Positions 1 through 8,074 of a stretch of DNA of 58,728 nt are shown piece by piece. Where the stretch lies: assembly GCF_004348265.1 (NCBI RefSeq), contig NZ_SMNT01000020.1, forward strand, positions 1 to 58,728, read 5' to 3'. The stretch comes from Methylobacterium segetis (GTDB taxonomy: Bacteria > Pseudomonadota > Alphaproteobacteria > Rhizobiales > Beijerinckiaceae). The translations under genes and the position numbers were made by a program. Numbering within the stretch: the first letter of the stretch is position 1; every line of letters begins with the position of its first letter. Below the pieces are notes generated by a model. It had not been told where the DNA came from, did not search any database, and worked only from the letters and a program-made list of their open reading frames with translations.

Positions 1-39
1 GGGGGTAGGCCCCGCCGACACCCGAGGGCAGGCTGAACC

Positions 40-1059
40 ATGGTCGCGAATTTCGCGCGGGGCGCTTCCGCGGCTTGGCTGAGCGGCTGGGAGAAGGGCG
101 TGAACGGCCCGATCACCCGGCTGAAGCAGCGGAGCGCCGCGGTCGGCCTTCCCGGCTTCGGCGGCCGCAGCCTGATCCCGCCCGGCGCCACGCCGATCCG
201 CTTCGGCGAGCGTTTCCGGGCACCCCTCGCCACTCCCGGCCTCGATCCGAGTCTCGGGCGCATCGGCAGCCTCGAGGTGCGGCTCGCCACCCGGAAATCG
301 GAGGTGCGCCGCGCCCAGCGTCTGCGCTTCCGCGTCTTCTACGAGGAGATGTCGGCGATCCCGAACGGCATGGCGATGCTCTCGCGCCGGGATGTCGACG
401 ATTACGACGCGATCTGCGACCACCTCCTCGTCATCGACCACGCGGCGACCGAGGCGAAGCCGTTCCGCAAGGCGCGGCCGAAGGTGGTCGGCACCTACCG
501 CCTGCTCCGGCAGGACATGGCGGACCGGCATTTCGGCTTCTACACGGCCGGCGAATACGACATCGCGCCGCTCCTCGCCGCCAATCCCGGCAAGCGGCTC
601 CTCGAGCTCGGGCGCTCCTGCGTCCTGAAGCCCTACCGCACCAAGCGCACGGTCGAACTCCTCTGGCACGGCATCTACGCCTACGTGCTGCACCACCGGA
701 TCGACGCGTTGATCGGCTGCGCGAGCCTGGAGGGCACCGACCCCCAGCGGCTCGCGCTGCCCCTGAGCTTCCTGCACCATCACGCCCGCGCAGCCGAGAA
801 TTGGTGCGCGCAGGCGCTGCCCGGTCGCTACGTGCGCATGGACCGGCTCGCCCGCGAGTCCGTCGATCCGAAGGCGGCCCTGCAGGCGCTGCCTCCGCTG
901 ATCAAGGGGTATCTGCGGGTCGGCGCGACCTTCGGCGACGGCGCCGTGGTCGATCACCAGTTCGGCACCACGGACGTGTTCGTGGTGCTCCCCGTCACCG
1001 CCATCGCGGCGCGCTATCTCGGCCATTTTGGGCCTGCCGCGAACCGTCACGCGGCCTGA
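40..1059 (+). CDS. GNAT-fold acyltransferase, OlsB/hemolysin-like
   Basis: This 339-residue protein belongs to the GNAT-fold family that includes OlsB (ornithine N-acyltransferase, first step of ornithine-lipid synthesis) and the so-called hemolysin-like acyltransferases. The conserved block runs from about residue 78 (EVRLATRKSEVRRAQRLRFR) through FYEEM, GTYRLLR, LELGRSC and GCASLEGTD, the usual order for the family. The first 75 residues are basic and poorly conserved, longer than in typical OlsB. The ATG follows an AGGGCAGG stretch by a few bases. It is followed convergently, 3 bases later, by the SDR gene. OlsB itself is possible, but no olsA is adjacent, so the exact acyl acceptor is unknown. 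Confidence 0.78.
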   Translation: MVANFARGASAAWLSGWEKGVNGPITRLKQRSAAVGLPGFGGRSLIPPGATPIRFGERFRAPLATPGLDPSLGRIGSLEVRLATRKSEVRRAQRLRFRVFYEEMSAIPNGMAMLSRRDVDDYDAICDHLLVIDHAATEAKPFRKARPKVVGTYRLLRQDMADRHFGFYTAGEYDIAPLLAANPGKRLLELGRSCVLKPYRTKRTVELLWHGIYAYVLHHRIDALIGCASLEGTDPQRLALPLSFLHHHARAAENWCAQALPGRYVRMDRLARESVDPKAALQALPPLIKGYLRVGATFGDGAVVDHQFGTTDVFVVLPVTAIAARYLGHFGPAANRHAA

Positions 1060-1062
1060 GCG

Positions 1063-1932
1063 TCACGCGGCCGCGTCGTCCTTCAGCGCGGCGAGACCCT
1101 CGCGGTAGGTCGGGTAGCGGAGCGCCACGCCGAGGTCCTCCCGCAGCAGGCGGTTCCGCACCCGCTTGTTCTCCCCGTAGAAGCTGCGCGCCATCGGGCT
1201 GAGATCCGCCGTCTCGAAATCGACGGTCGGCGGTACCGGCAGGCCTGCGAGACGGGCGGCGTATTCCGTGACGACTTGCGGCGGTGCGGGCTCGTCGTCC
1301 GTCACGTTGTAGACCGCGCCGCTGCGGGGCTTCTCCAGCGAGGCCGCGAGCGCCGAGGCGATGTCGTCCACGTGGATGCGGTTGAAGACCTGCCCCGCCT
1401 TGACGATCCGCTGCGCCTTGCCCTCGCGCAGCTTTACGAAGGGGTTCCGGCCCGGGCCGTAGATCCCGGAAAGCCGAAAGACCTGCACCGGCTTTTCGGT
1501 CTCCGCTCCGAGCGCGAGCCAAGCCCGCTCCACGGCGAGCCGTTCCTTCGAGCGGGCGCTGCGGGGGGCGGCTTCGGTCATCTCGTCGATCCAGGCGCCG
1601 CCCTGGTCGCCGTAGACGCCGATCGTCGAGAGATAGCCGATCCAGGCGATCCGGCTCGCCCGGATGGCGTCGGCGTAGCGGGCGAGCACTGTGTCGCCGT
1701 GCGGGCCGGGCGGGGCCGAGATCAGCAGAGCGTCGGTGTCGGCAAGGTCATCCGCGATGCGCGGATCGTCCGTTTCCGGCCCGAAGGCCCTCACGGGAAA
1801 GCCGGCCTCGGCCTCGATCGCGCGCGCCTTGTCCGGGTCCGTCACCGTGGCACGGATCGCGGCGAAGCGGGCCCGCTCGCGCTCCGCGAAGTGGCGGGCG
1901 CTGAAGCCGAGGCCGAAGACGAACAGGTTCAT
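1063..1932 (-). CDS. Atypical SDR, YeeZ-like NAD(P)-binding protein
   Basis: A 289-residue Rossmann-fold protein resembling E. coli YeeZ and other extended, atypical short-chain dehydrogenases. The N-terminus FVFGLGFSARHFA is a nucleotide-binding loop in which the last glycine of GxGxxG is replaced by alanine. The segment YLSTIGVYGDQGGAW is characteristic of the YeeZ group. The usual YxxxK catalytic lysine is not evident because the position after the tyrosine motif is Arg/Ser-rich. The family has no firmly established substrate. Its ATG overlaps the queG stop codon as ATGA, so the two are probably translationally coupled. Confidence 0.82.
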   Translation of the reverse strand: MNLFVFGLGFSARHFAERERARFAAIRATVTDPDKARAIEAEAGFPVRAFGPETDDPRIADDLADTDALLISAPPGPHGDTVLARYADAIRASRIAWIGYLSTIGVYGDQGGAWIDEMTEAAPRSARSKERLAVERAWLALGAETEKPVQVFRLSGIYGPGRNPFVKLREGKAQRIVKAGQVFNRIHVDDIASALAASLEKPRSGAVYNVTDDEPAPPQVVTEYAARLAGLPVPPTVDFETADLSPMARSFYGENKRVRNRLLREDLGVALRYPTYREGLAALKDDAAA

Positions 1933-3098
1933 GAAGCTGGGGTCTCCCCGTCAGAAGCCGCGAGCGCGGCGCGCCACTCATCGCGGACATGCGCGTCCGC
2001 CTCGTCCTTTCCTGATCGGGCATGCAGGCCGGCGCAAGCCTCGGGGCCGAGCAGGCGCCCGCAGGCCCAGACGGCCATCCCGCGCACGATCGGCGCCGGA
2101 TCGTCGAGGCAGCGCACGGCCTCGGCGGCGAGTGCCGGATCACCCGAATTCCCGATCGCGATGAGAACGTTGCGCAGGAAGCGGTCGCGGCCGGTACGCT
2201 TCACCGGCGTATTCGCAAAGAAGTGCCGGAAGGCCGCCTCGTCGAGGCGGGCGAGCTCGCGCAGGGCGGGGGCGCCGAGATCCTCCCGCGCGGCGAGCCG
2301 GCCCTCGTGCGCGGCCTCCGCAAACTTGTTCCAGGGACAGATCGCGAGGCAGTCGTCGCAGCCGAAGACGCGGTTGCCCATCGGCGCCCGGAACTCGGCG
2401 GGTATGGGGCCCGCGTGCTCGATCGTCAGGTAGGAGAGGCAGCGGCGGGCATCGAGGCGGAACGGATCCGGGAAGGCCGCGGTCGGGCAGATGTCGAGGC
2501 AGCGGCGGCAGGTGCCGCAATGCTCCGGCTCCGGCGTGTCGGGCTCGAGATCGGCCGCGCTGTAGATCGCGCCGAGCAGCAGCCAATTGCCGAAGTCCCG
2601 CGAGACGAGCACCGTGTGCTTGCCCTGCCAGCCGAGGCCCGCGGCCTCCGCCAGCGGCTTCTCCATCACGGGCGCGGTGTCGACGAACACCTTCACCGGC
2701 CGTCCGGACTTGGCCGAGAGAAGGCCGCCGAGCTCCTTGAGCTTGCCCTTCATCACCTCGTGATAGTCGCGGCGCTGGGCGTAGGCCGCGATGGCGCCGC
2801 GGTCGCGCCGGCCGAGGATGTCGAGCGGGTTCGTCTCGGGCGCGTAGCTCATCCCGAGCATCACGACGCTGCGCACCTCCGGCCACAGGCCGGCGGGCGC
2901 GGCGCGCGCCTCCGCGCGCTCCTCCATCCAAACCATCTCGCCGTGCGAGCCCGAGCCGAGCCAGGCCGAGAGGCGTCCGGGCAGGTCGGGCACCGAATCG
3001 GGGCGGGCGACCCGCAGGATGTCGAAGCCGAGGGCGCGGGCGCGGGCCTCGACGAGGCGACGCAGGTCCGCACCGTCGAGGAGGCGTCGGGCGTTCAG
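1929..3098 (-). CDS. queG: Epoxyqueuosine reductase QueG
   Basis: QueG reduces epoxyqueuosine to queuosine in the wobble position of certain tRNAs, using a cobalamin cofactor and two [4Fe-4S] clusters. The clusters are visible as CGTCRRCLDICP and FGCDDCLAICPWN. The active-site region FVDTAPVMEKPLAE carries the conserved aspartate, and a HEAT-like tail follows. The start is uncertain: the frame is open back to an ATG at 3224, but that would overlap the upstream GST gene by 130 bases and add an unrelated arginine-rich extension. A CTG at 3098 overlaps the GST stop as CTGA, like the ATGA at the 3' end, and gives about 389 residues, near the family norm. TTG at 3197 is another option. Confidence 0.88.
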   Translation of the reverse strand: MNARRLLDGADLRRLVEARARALGFDILRVARPDSVPDLPGRLSAWLGSGSHGEMVWMEERAEARAAPAGLWPEVRSVVMLGMSYAPETNPLDILGRRDRGAIAAYAQRRDYHEVMKGKLKELGGLLSAKSGRPVKVFVDTAPVMEKPLAEAAGLGWQGKHTVLVSRDFGNWLLLGAIYSAADLEPDTPEPEHCGTCRRCLDICPTAAFPDPFRLDARRCLSYLTIEHAGPIPAEFRAPMGNRVFGCDDCLAICPWNKFAEAAHEGRLAAREDLGAPALRELARLDEAAFRHFFANTPVKRTGRDRFLRNVLIAIGNSGDPALAAEAVRCLDDPAPIVRGMAVWACGRLLGPEACAGLHARSGKDEADAHVRDEWRAALAASDGETPAS

Positions 3099-3787
3099 AA
3101 ATCCAGGTCCGCGTAATGGTCGGCCGGCGCCATGCCCGGTACCCGGTCGGCCAGCAGCGCGCGGAAGGACGGGCGCGACTTCAGCCGCGCGTACCAATCC
3201 CTCGCGATCTCGCTCTCGTCCCATGGCACGTCGCCGAGATAGTCCACGCAGCTCAAGTGGGCGGCCGCCGCGAGATCCGCATAGGTCAGATGGTCGCCCG
3301 CGATCCAGCGGCGGCGCTCCATCAGGTAGCCGATATACTGGAGGTGATAGCGCACGTTGATGCGCGCCGCGCGAATGGCGTTCATGTCCGGCGGGCCGCC
3401 GCCGTCCGCGCTCGTCATGAAGCGCTTCGAGATCTTCTCCAGGACCAGATAGCCCGTGACCTCGGCGTGGAACTTCACGAGGAACCAGTCGAGCAGGCGC
3501 CGCACCTCGACCCGGTCGGGCGTCGCCTCGGGCAGGAGCCGGCGGCCGCTGAGGCCGAGCCCCCGCGTCTCGTCGAGATACTCGGCGATGATGCCCGCAC
3601 CCGGCACCGCGAGACCGGTCTGCTCCACGAGGACAGGCGTCGTGCCGGCCGGGTTGATCAGGAGGAACGCCTCGCGACGCTCCCAGGCCCGCTCCTCCAC
3701 GAGGGTCGGCTCCATGCCCATCTCGGCGAGGACGAGGCGGATGAAGCGGGAGTTGGGGCAGAAGGGAGAGTGGTGAAGCGTCGCCAT
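3095..3787 (-). CDS. Glutathione S-transferase family protein
   Basis: A two-domain GST of about 230 residues. The N-terminal thioredoxin fold holds the CPNS motif (residues 9-12 of MATLHHSPFCPNS), the usual place of the catalytic Cys or Ser, followed by NPAGTTPVLVE with the cis-proline and a GIIAEYLDE glutathione-contact segment. The C-terminal helical domain includes YADLAAAAHLSCVDYLGDVPW. I chose the internal ATG at 3787, because the frame upstream (to 3844) encodes a non-conserved arginine-rich stretch and family members start two or three residues before the first strand. It is the first gene of a minus-strand operon with queG and the SDR. The substrate cannot be told from sequence. Confidence 0.9.
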   Translation of the reverse strand: MATLHHSPFCPNSRFIRLVLAEMGMEPTLVEERAWERREAFLLINPAGTTPVLVEQTGLAVPGAGIIAEYLDETRGLGLSGRRLLPEATPDRVEVRRLLDWFLVKFHAEVTGYLVLEKISKRFMTSADGGGPPDMNAIRAARINVRYHLQYIGYLMERRRWIAGDHLTYADLAAAAHLSCVDYLGDVPWDESEIARDWYARLKSRPSFRALLADRVPGMAPADHYADLDF

Positions 3788-4029
3788 CGAGGCCGAGATC
3801 GGACGGGGGGAAGTGCCGGCGGGACGCGCCCAGCGCATGGCCAAGGCGGACCGTACGCGGGATGAGAGTTATTGCTCGATCGTTGCCGCCTCATTAACAC
3901 GCTCGAGTCGCGACGGTAACCGCCCATCAACCCTGATCGGCGAACGCTGCCGGCCGGTGCGGTCCCGCGCCGTGAACCCGTCCGCCGAGGCCCCGCGGGC
4001 CGTCCCCAGCCGAGAAGTCGAGGCACGAG

Positions 4030-4836
4030 ATGATGGATGCGATGAGCATCACGAAGGCGGTCGTGCTCGCCGTCGTGGAAGGTGCCACCGAGTTCATCCC
4101 GGTCTCATCCACCGGCCACCAGCTCCTCGTCGGGCACTTCATCGGCTTCCAGTCGCCGAACAACACCTTCGAGGTACTGATCCAGCTCGGCGCGATCCTG
4201 GCGATCCTGGCCGTGTATTTCCGCCGCCTCCTCGGCGTGGCGACGGCCCTGCCAAGCGATCCGAAGGCACGCCGCTTCGTCCTCGGAATCCTGATCGCCT
4301 TCCTGCCCGCCGCCATCATCGGCGGCATCTTCTCGAAAGCGATCAAGTACTACCTGTTCAATCCCTGGATCGTCTGCGCGACGCTCGTGGCGGGCGGTCT
4401 CGTCCTGCTCGTCATCGACGACATGGACCTCGAGGTGAAGAAGACCGACGTCTACGACTTCACCGTGCCGATGGACCTGAAGATCGGCATCTTCCAGTGC
4501 CTCGCCATGATCCCCGGCGTCTCGCGTTCGGGCGCCACGATCGTCGGGGCGATGCTGATGGGCGCCGACAAGCGCTCCGCCACCGAGTTCTCCTTCTACC
4601 TCGCGATGCCGACCATGGCCGGCGCCTTCGCCAAGGATCTCCTCGACAATTACAAGAACCTCTCGCGGGACGATGCCGGCCTCATCGTGATCGGCTTCGT
4701 GGTGGCCTTCCTCTCGGCGCTCTTCGTGGTGCGCACGGTGCTCGACTACGTCTCCCGCCACGGCTTCTGGTTGTTCGCGTGGTGGCGCATCATCGTCGGC
4801 TCGCTCGGCTTCGCGGGATTGATCATCCTCGGCTGA
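4030..4836 (+). CDS. uppP: Undecaprenyl-diphosphatase UppP/BacA
   Basis: UppP is an integral inner-membrane phosphatase that recycles undecaprenyl pyrophosphate to the monophosphate carrier used for peptidoglycan and other envelope polymers; overproduction gives bacitracin resistance. The 268-residue length is typical. Both signature motifs are present: [15 protein letters not shown] near residues 18-32 and [14 protein letters not shown] near residues 160-173, which form the active site. Seven or eight hydrophobic segments are visible. ATG codons at 4030 and 4033 are both possible starts. The gene stands alone, with a 240-base spacer from the divergent GST operon. Confidence 0.96.
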   Translation: MMDAMSITKAVVLAVVEGATEFIPVSSTGHQLLVGHFIGFQSPNNTFEVLIQLGAILAILAVYFRRLLGVATALPSDPKARRFVLGILIAFLPAAIIGGIFSKAIKYYLFNPWIVCATLVAGGLVLLVIDDMDLEVKKTDVYDFTVPMDLKIGIFQCLAMIPGVSRSGATIVGAMLMGADKRSATEFSFYLAMPTMAGAFAKDLLDNYKNLSRDDAGLIVIGFVVAFLSALFVVRTVLDYVSRHGFWLFAWWRIIVGSLGFAGLIILG

Positions 4837-4970
4837 GGGCGCGATCGGTCTTCATGGCGATTGCCTCCGCCGAAAGCTCGTGCCAGGGCTCTGGCCGAGA
4901 CTTGGCAGGATGACATGGCGGGCGAGCTGTCACGCCCATGCGCCTGCCCCAGACCGCGCAGGGCCTTTCG

Positions 4971-6839
4971 ATGGAAGACAGACCGCTCGCCGACCTTTTC
5001 GAGCCCGCCACGCGCGAGCGCTGGCTCGGCCTCGTCGAGGGCGTCCTGAAGGGCGCCGATTTCGAGAAGCGCCTCGTCTCGAAGACCGCCGACGGCATCC
5101 GGATCGAGCCGCTCTACGATGCGGCCGAGGCTCCCGCCCAGCCGATGCGCGCCCCGGGCCCCTGGCGCGTCGCCCAGCGTGTCGACCATCCGGACGCGGC
5201 GGCCGCCGGCGCCCAGGCCCTCGCCGATCTCGAAGGCGGCTCGGATGCGCTGACGCTGGTCTTCGCCGGCGCGCCGGCCGCGCGCGGTTACGGCCTCACC
5301 GCGACGAGCGTCGAGGATCTCGACACGGCGCTGAAGGGCGTGATGCTACCGCTGATCGGGCTGCGCCTCGATGCGGGGGCCCGCGGCCAGGAGGCAGCCA
5401 CCCTCGTCAAGGCGCTCGCCGAGCACCGCGGCGACGCGCTCGCGGATCTCGACCTCGATCTCGGCATCGACCCGATCGGCACGCTCGCCGCGGCCGGCAC
5501 CCTCGGGGCGGTGTGGGACGAGGTGGCGCCGACGCTCGCGGCGACGCTGACGGATTTCGACGCCGCCGGCTTCAGGGGCCGCGCGCTGCTGGCGGATGGT
5601 CGCCCCTACCACGAGGCGGGTGCCAGCGAAGCGGCCGAACTCGCCGCGATCCTCGCGACGGCCGTGGCCTACCTGCGCGCGCTCGAGGCCGGGGGCCACG
5701 ATCTCGGGCGGGCTCGGGACGCGATCGCCGTGCTGCTGGTGGCCGACGCCGACGAGTTCCTGACCGTGGCGAAGTTCCGCGCCATGCGCCGCCTCTGGGC
5801 GCGCGTCGAGGCAGCCTGCGGGCTCGACCCGAAGCCGCTGCGCCTGCACGCCGAGACGGCTTGGCGAAACATGACGCGCCGCGACCCCTTCGTGAACATC
5901 CTGCGCGCGACGATGGCCTCCTTCTCCGCCGGCATCGGCGGAGCCGATTCGGTGACGGCCCTGCCCTACACGCAGGCGCTCGGGCTGCCCGACGGCTTCG
6001 CCCGGCGGGTCGCCCGCAACAGCCAGATCGTTCTCATCGAGGAATCGAGCCTTGCCAAGGTCTCCGATCCGGCGGCCGGAGCGGGCGGGTTCGAGGCGCT
6101 GACCGCGGAACTGACCGACGCCGCCTGGGACGCGTTCCAGACGATCGAGCGCGAGGGTGGCATCGTCGCGAGCCTCAGCCTCGGCAAGCTGCAGGGCCGG
6201 ATCGACGAGATGCGCCAGACCCGCGCGCGGAACGTCGCGACTCGGCGCGAGGCGCTCACGGGCGCAACCGAATTCCCCTTCCTCGCGGAGAAGCCGGTCG
6301 CCGTGCTCGACGTCGCGCCCGTCGCGGCTCCCGGCGGCGCGGGCTTCGGCGCGGGCGAAGCCGTGGCCTGCGAGGCCCTTCCCTCGTCCCGCCTCGCCGA
6401 GCCCTACGAGGCGCTGCGCGATGCGTCCGACGCCTATCTGCTGAAGACGGGGCGGCGCCCCACCGTCTTCCTGGCCAATCTCGGCCCCCTCGCCGCCTTC
6501 AACACGCGGGCGACCTTCGCGGCGAACGCCTTCGCCGCCGGCGGGATCGAGGCGGTGGGCGATGGCGGCTTCGCCGACGCCCCCTCGCTCGCAGAGGCCT
6601 TCGCCTCGTCCGGGGCGCCCCTCGCCTGCATCTGCTCGTCGGACAAGATCTACGAGGAGCAGGCTCTCGCCGCAGCCGAGGCGCTCGCCGCGACGCGGGG
6701 TGCTACGATCTACCTCGCCGGGAAGCCCGCCGATCTCGTCGAGCCGCTGAAGGCGGCCGGGGTCCATGCCTTTTTCCACGCCGGCTGCGACCTCCAGGCA
6801 CTGCTCACCGAAGCGTTGACGCGCGCGACCCGGACCTGA
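4971..6839 (+). CDS. mutA: Methylmalonyl-CoA mutase small (beta) subunit
   Basis: The protein is the non-catalytic small subunit of heterodimeric adenosylcobalamin-dependent methylmalonyl-CoA mutase, which in methylotrophs serves the ethylmalonyl-CoA pathway and propionyl-CoA use. The TIM-barrel half is recognisable (TAWRNMTRRDPFVNILRATM, FSAGIGGADSVTALPYTQAL, ARNSQIVLIEESSLAKVSDP). The C-terminal flavodoxin-like half lacks the DxHxxG cobalamin-binding histidine motif, as expected for a small subunit. An ATG at 4938 is also in frame, but 4971 (MEDRPLADLF) fits family starts. The large subunit mutB is not in this window, so the two subunits are unlinked here. Confidence 0.93.
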   Translation: MEDRPLADLFEPATRERWLGLVEGVLKGADFEKRLVSKTADGIRIEPLYDAAEAPAQPMRAPGPWRVAQRVDHPDAAAAGAQALADLEGGSDALTLVFAGAPAARGYGLTATSVEDLDTALKGVMLPLIGLRLDAGARGQEAATLVKALAEHRGDALADLDLDLGIDPIGTLAAAGTLGAVWDEVAPTLAATLTDFDAAGFRGRALLADGRPYHEAGASEAAELAAILATAVAYLRALEAGGHDLGRARDAIAVLLVADADEFLTVAKFRAMRRLWARVEAACGLDPKPLRLHAETAWRNMTRRDPFVNILRATMASFSAGIGGADSVTALPYTQALGLPDGFARRVARNSQIVLIEESSLAKVSDPAAGAGGFEALTAELTDAAWDAFQTIEREGGIVASLSLGKLQGRIDEMRQTRARNVATRREALTGATEFPFLAEKPVAVLDVAPVAAPGGAGFGAGEAVACEALPSSRLAEPYEALRDASDAYLLKTGRRPTVFLANLGPLAAFNTRATFAANAFAAGGIEAVGDGGFADAPSLAEAFASSGAPLACICSSDKIYEEQALAAAEALAATRGATIYLAGKPADLVEPLKAAGVHAFFHAGCDLQALLTEALTRATRT

Positions 6840-6897
6840 AGCTCGGCAGGCAACCTCCCGGGCGCTGACGAGTTACCGGAACGTTCAGGCGTCATGC

Positions 6898-6921
6898 CCG
6901 GATGTGCTGGCGCACGTCCGG
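6898..6921. terminator. Hairpin downstream of mutA
   Basis: A 10-base stem CCGGATGTGC with GCACGTCCGG (one G-U pair) closes on a TGGC loop, 58 bases after the mutA stop. There is no strong T tract, so this is either a weak intrinsic terminator or an RNA-stabilising hairpin. Confidence 0.5.
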
Positions 6922-6982
6922 TCCGTGGCATCCGCATCACGAAGGGCCGGGCAGCCGTGCGCCGCCCCCGGACAGGGATACC

Positions 6983-7363
6983 ATGAGAACAGCGATCATC
7001 GCCGCGGCCGTTATCGCCGTCGCCGGCATCGGAACCGCCGAGGCTGCGCGCAAGAAGGTGCAGGTTCCCAACCGCTACGATGGAAGCTGGAGCATCGAGG
7101 TCATCACCGTCGACGGTCCCTGCGACAGGGCCTACCGCTACGGCGTTCAGATCGAGCGGGGCGAGGCCCGCTACGCCGGCGGCGACTTCCAGATCTCGGG
7201 CCGGGTTGCGGCGAACGGCGCGGTGCGCGCGGTGATCTCCCGTGGAACGGACAGCGCCAGCGTCGTCGGGCGCCTCGCTCGCGACGGCTACGGCAACGGG
7301 ACCTGGACGACGAACGGCGGCATCGCCTGCCGCGGCCAGTGGAATGCCGAGCGCCGGGGTTGA
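6983..7363 (+). CDS. Small secreted hypothetical protein
   Basis: A 126-residue protein I do not recognise by name. It begins with a clear Sec signal peptide (MRTAIIAAAVIAVAGIGTAEA, cleavage after AEA near residue 21). The mature part has two tyrosine-rich strands, YDGSWSIEVITVDGPCDRAY and QISGRVAANGAVRAVISRG, and two cysteines (in GPCDRA and GIACRGQW) that could form a disulphide. The layout resembles small beta-barrel periplasmic proteins common in Methylobacterium and Bradyrhizobium. ATG at 6983 is preceded by ACAGGGATACC. It is followed by a second secreted protein gene, but the 190-base gap suggests separate transcription. Confidence 0.75.
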   Translation: MRTAIIAAAVIAVAGIGTAEAARKKVQVPNRYDGSWSIEVITVDGPCDRAYRYGVQIERGEARYAGGDFQISGRVAANGAVRAVISRGTDSASVVGRLARDGYGNGTWTTNGGIACRGQWNAERRG

Positions 7364-7554
7364 GTTCGGAGCTCCCGTGCAAGGGTTAACGGAGAGTTAT
7401 CGGAACCCACGGGCATCGCGTCACATGTGATCGGTCGGAGACAGAGGCGGGGCAAACACGATTTCGCGCCGATCGTGGCGTGAGAGGCCCTGTTCGTGAC
7501 GCAATCGTGAGGGAATACTGGTGACGGTCTGGTTCGCATCTCAGGCTCGTCTCC

Positions 7555-7986
7555 ATGAAAGCACTCGCTCTCGGGCTCATCGCAGCCTCTCTCGTCTCGG
7601 TCGTCGGCGCTGAGGCGCGCCCGAACGGGCGGAGCCGCATCGACGCGGCACAGGTTCTCGCTCCCTTGGAAAAGGCGGCGACCGATTGTTTCGCCGAGAC
7701 GGTGATGGCTAATCCCGGCGCCATGAACCATGCCCGCGCGGGCGAGTGGTACAAGGCGGCCGGCGTGATCGGCTTTCTCTGTCGGCCCGAAGTCGATGCC
7801 ATGACGGCGGCCCACGACCAGCTCTACGGCCCCGGAAGCGGAGCGCGCTATTTCAAGGGCGGCTACGCCAAGCATCTCGACCGCGCTCTCGCGGAGCGTC
7901 TGCAGCCCTTCCTGGAGCGCAAGGCCGTGGCGAGCGCCGAGCCCCCGGTCGAGCACGCGGCCGCGGGCGACGCCGCAGAGCATTGA
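7555..7986 (+). CDS. Secreted hypothetical protein
   Basis: A 143-residue protein of unknown function with a Sec signal peptide (MKALALGLIAASLVSVVGAEA). The mature part is alpha-helical and contains two cysteines (TDCFAETV and FLCRPEVD) about 39 residues apart, which could pair. The end is rich in Ala, Glu and His (EPPVEHAAAGDAAEH). I see no enzyme motif. It sits between another secreted unknown and the convergent YifB gene, so context gives no role. Confidence 0.7.
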   Translation: MKALALGLIAASLVSVVGAEARPNGRSRIDAAQVLAPLEKAATDCFAETVMANPGAMNHARAGEWYKAAGVIGFLCRPEVDAMTAAHDQLYGPGSGARYFKGGYAKHLDRALAERLQPFLERKAVASAEPPVEHAAAGDAAEH

Positions 7987-8074
7987 TCGACGCGGCAATT
8001 TCACCCTGAATCCATTGCGGCCGCGCGTCTCGTCCTGAGGGATCGGAGAAACACCGACGGCTCGTGAGCCGAGT

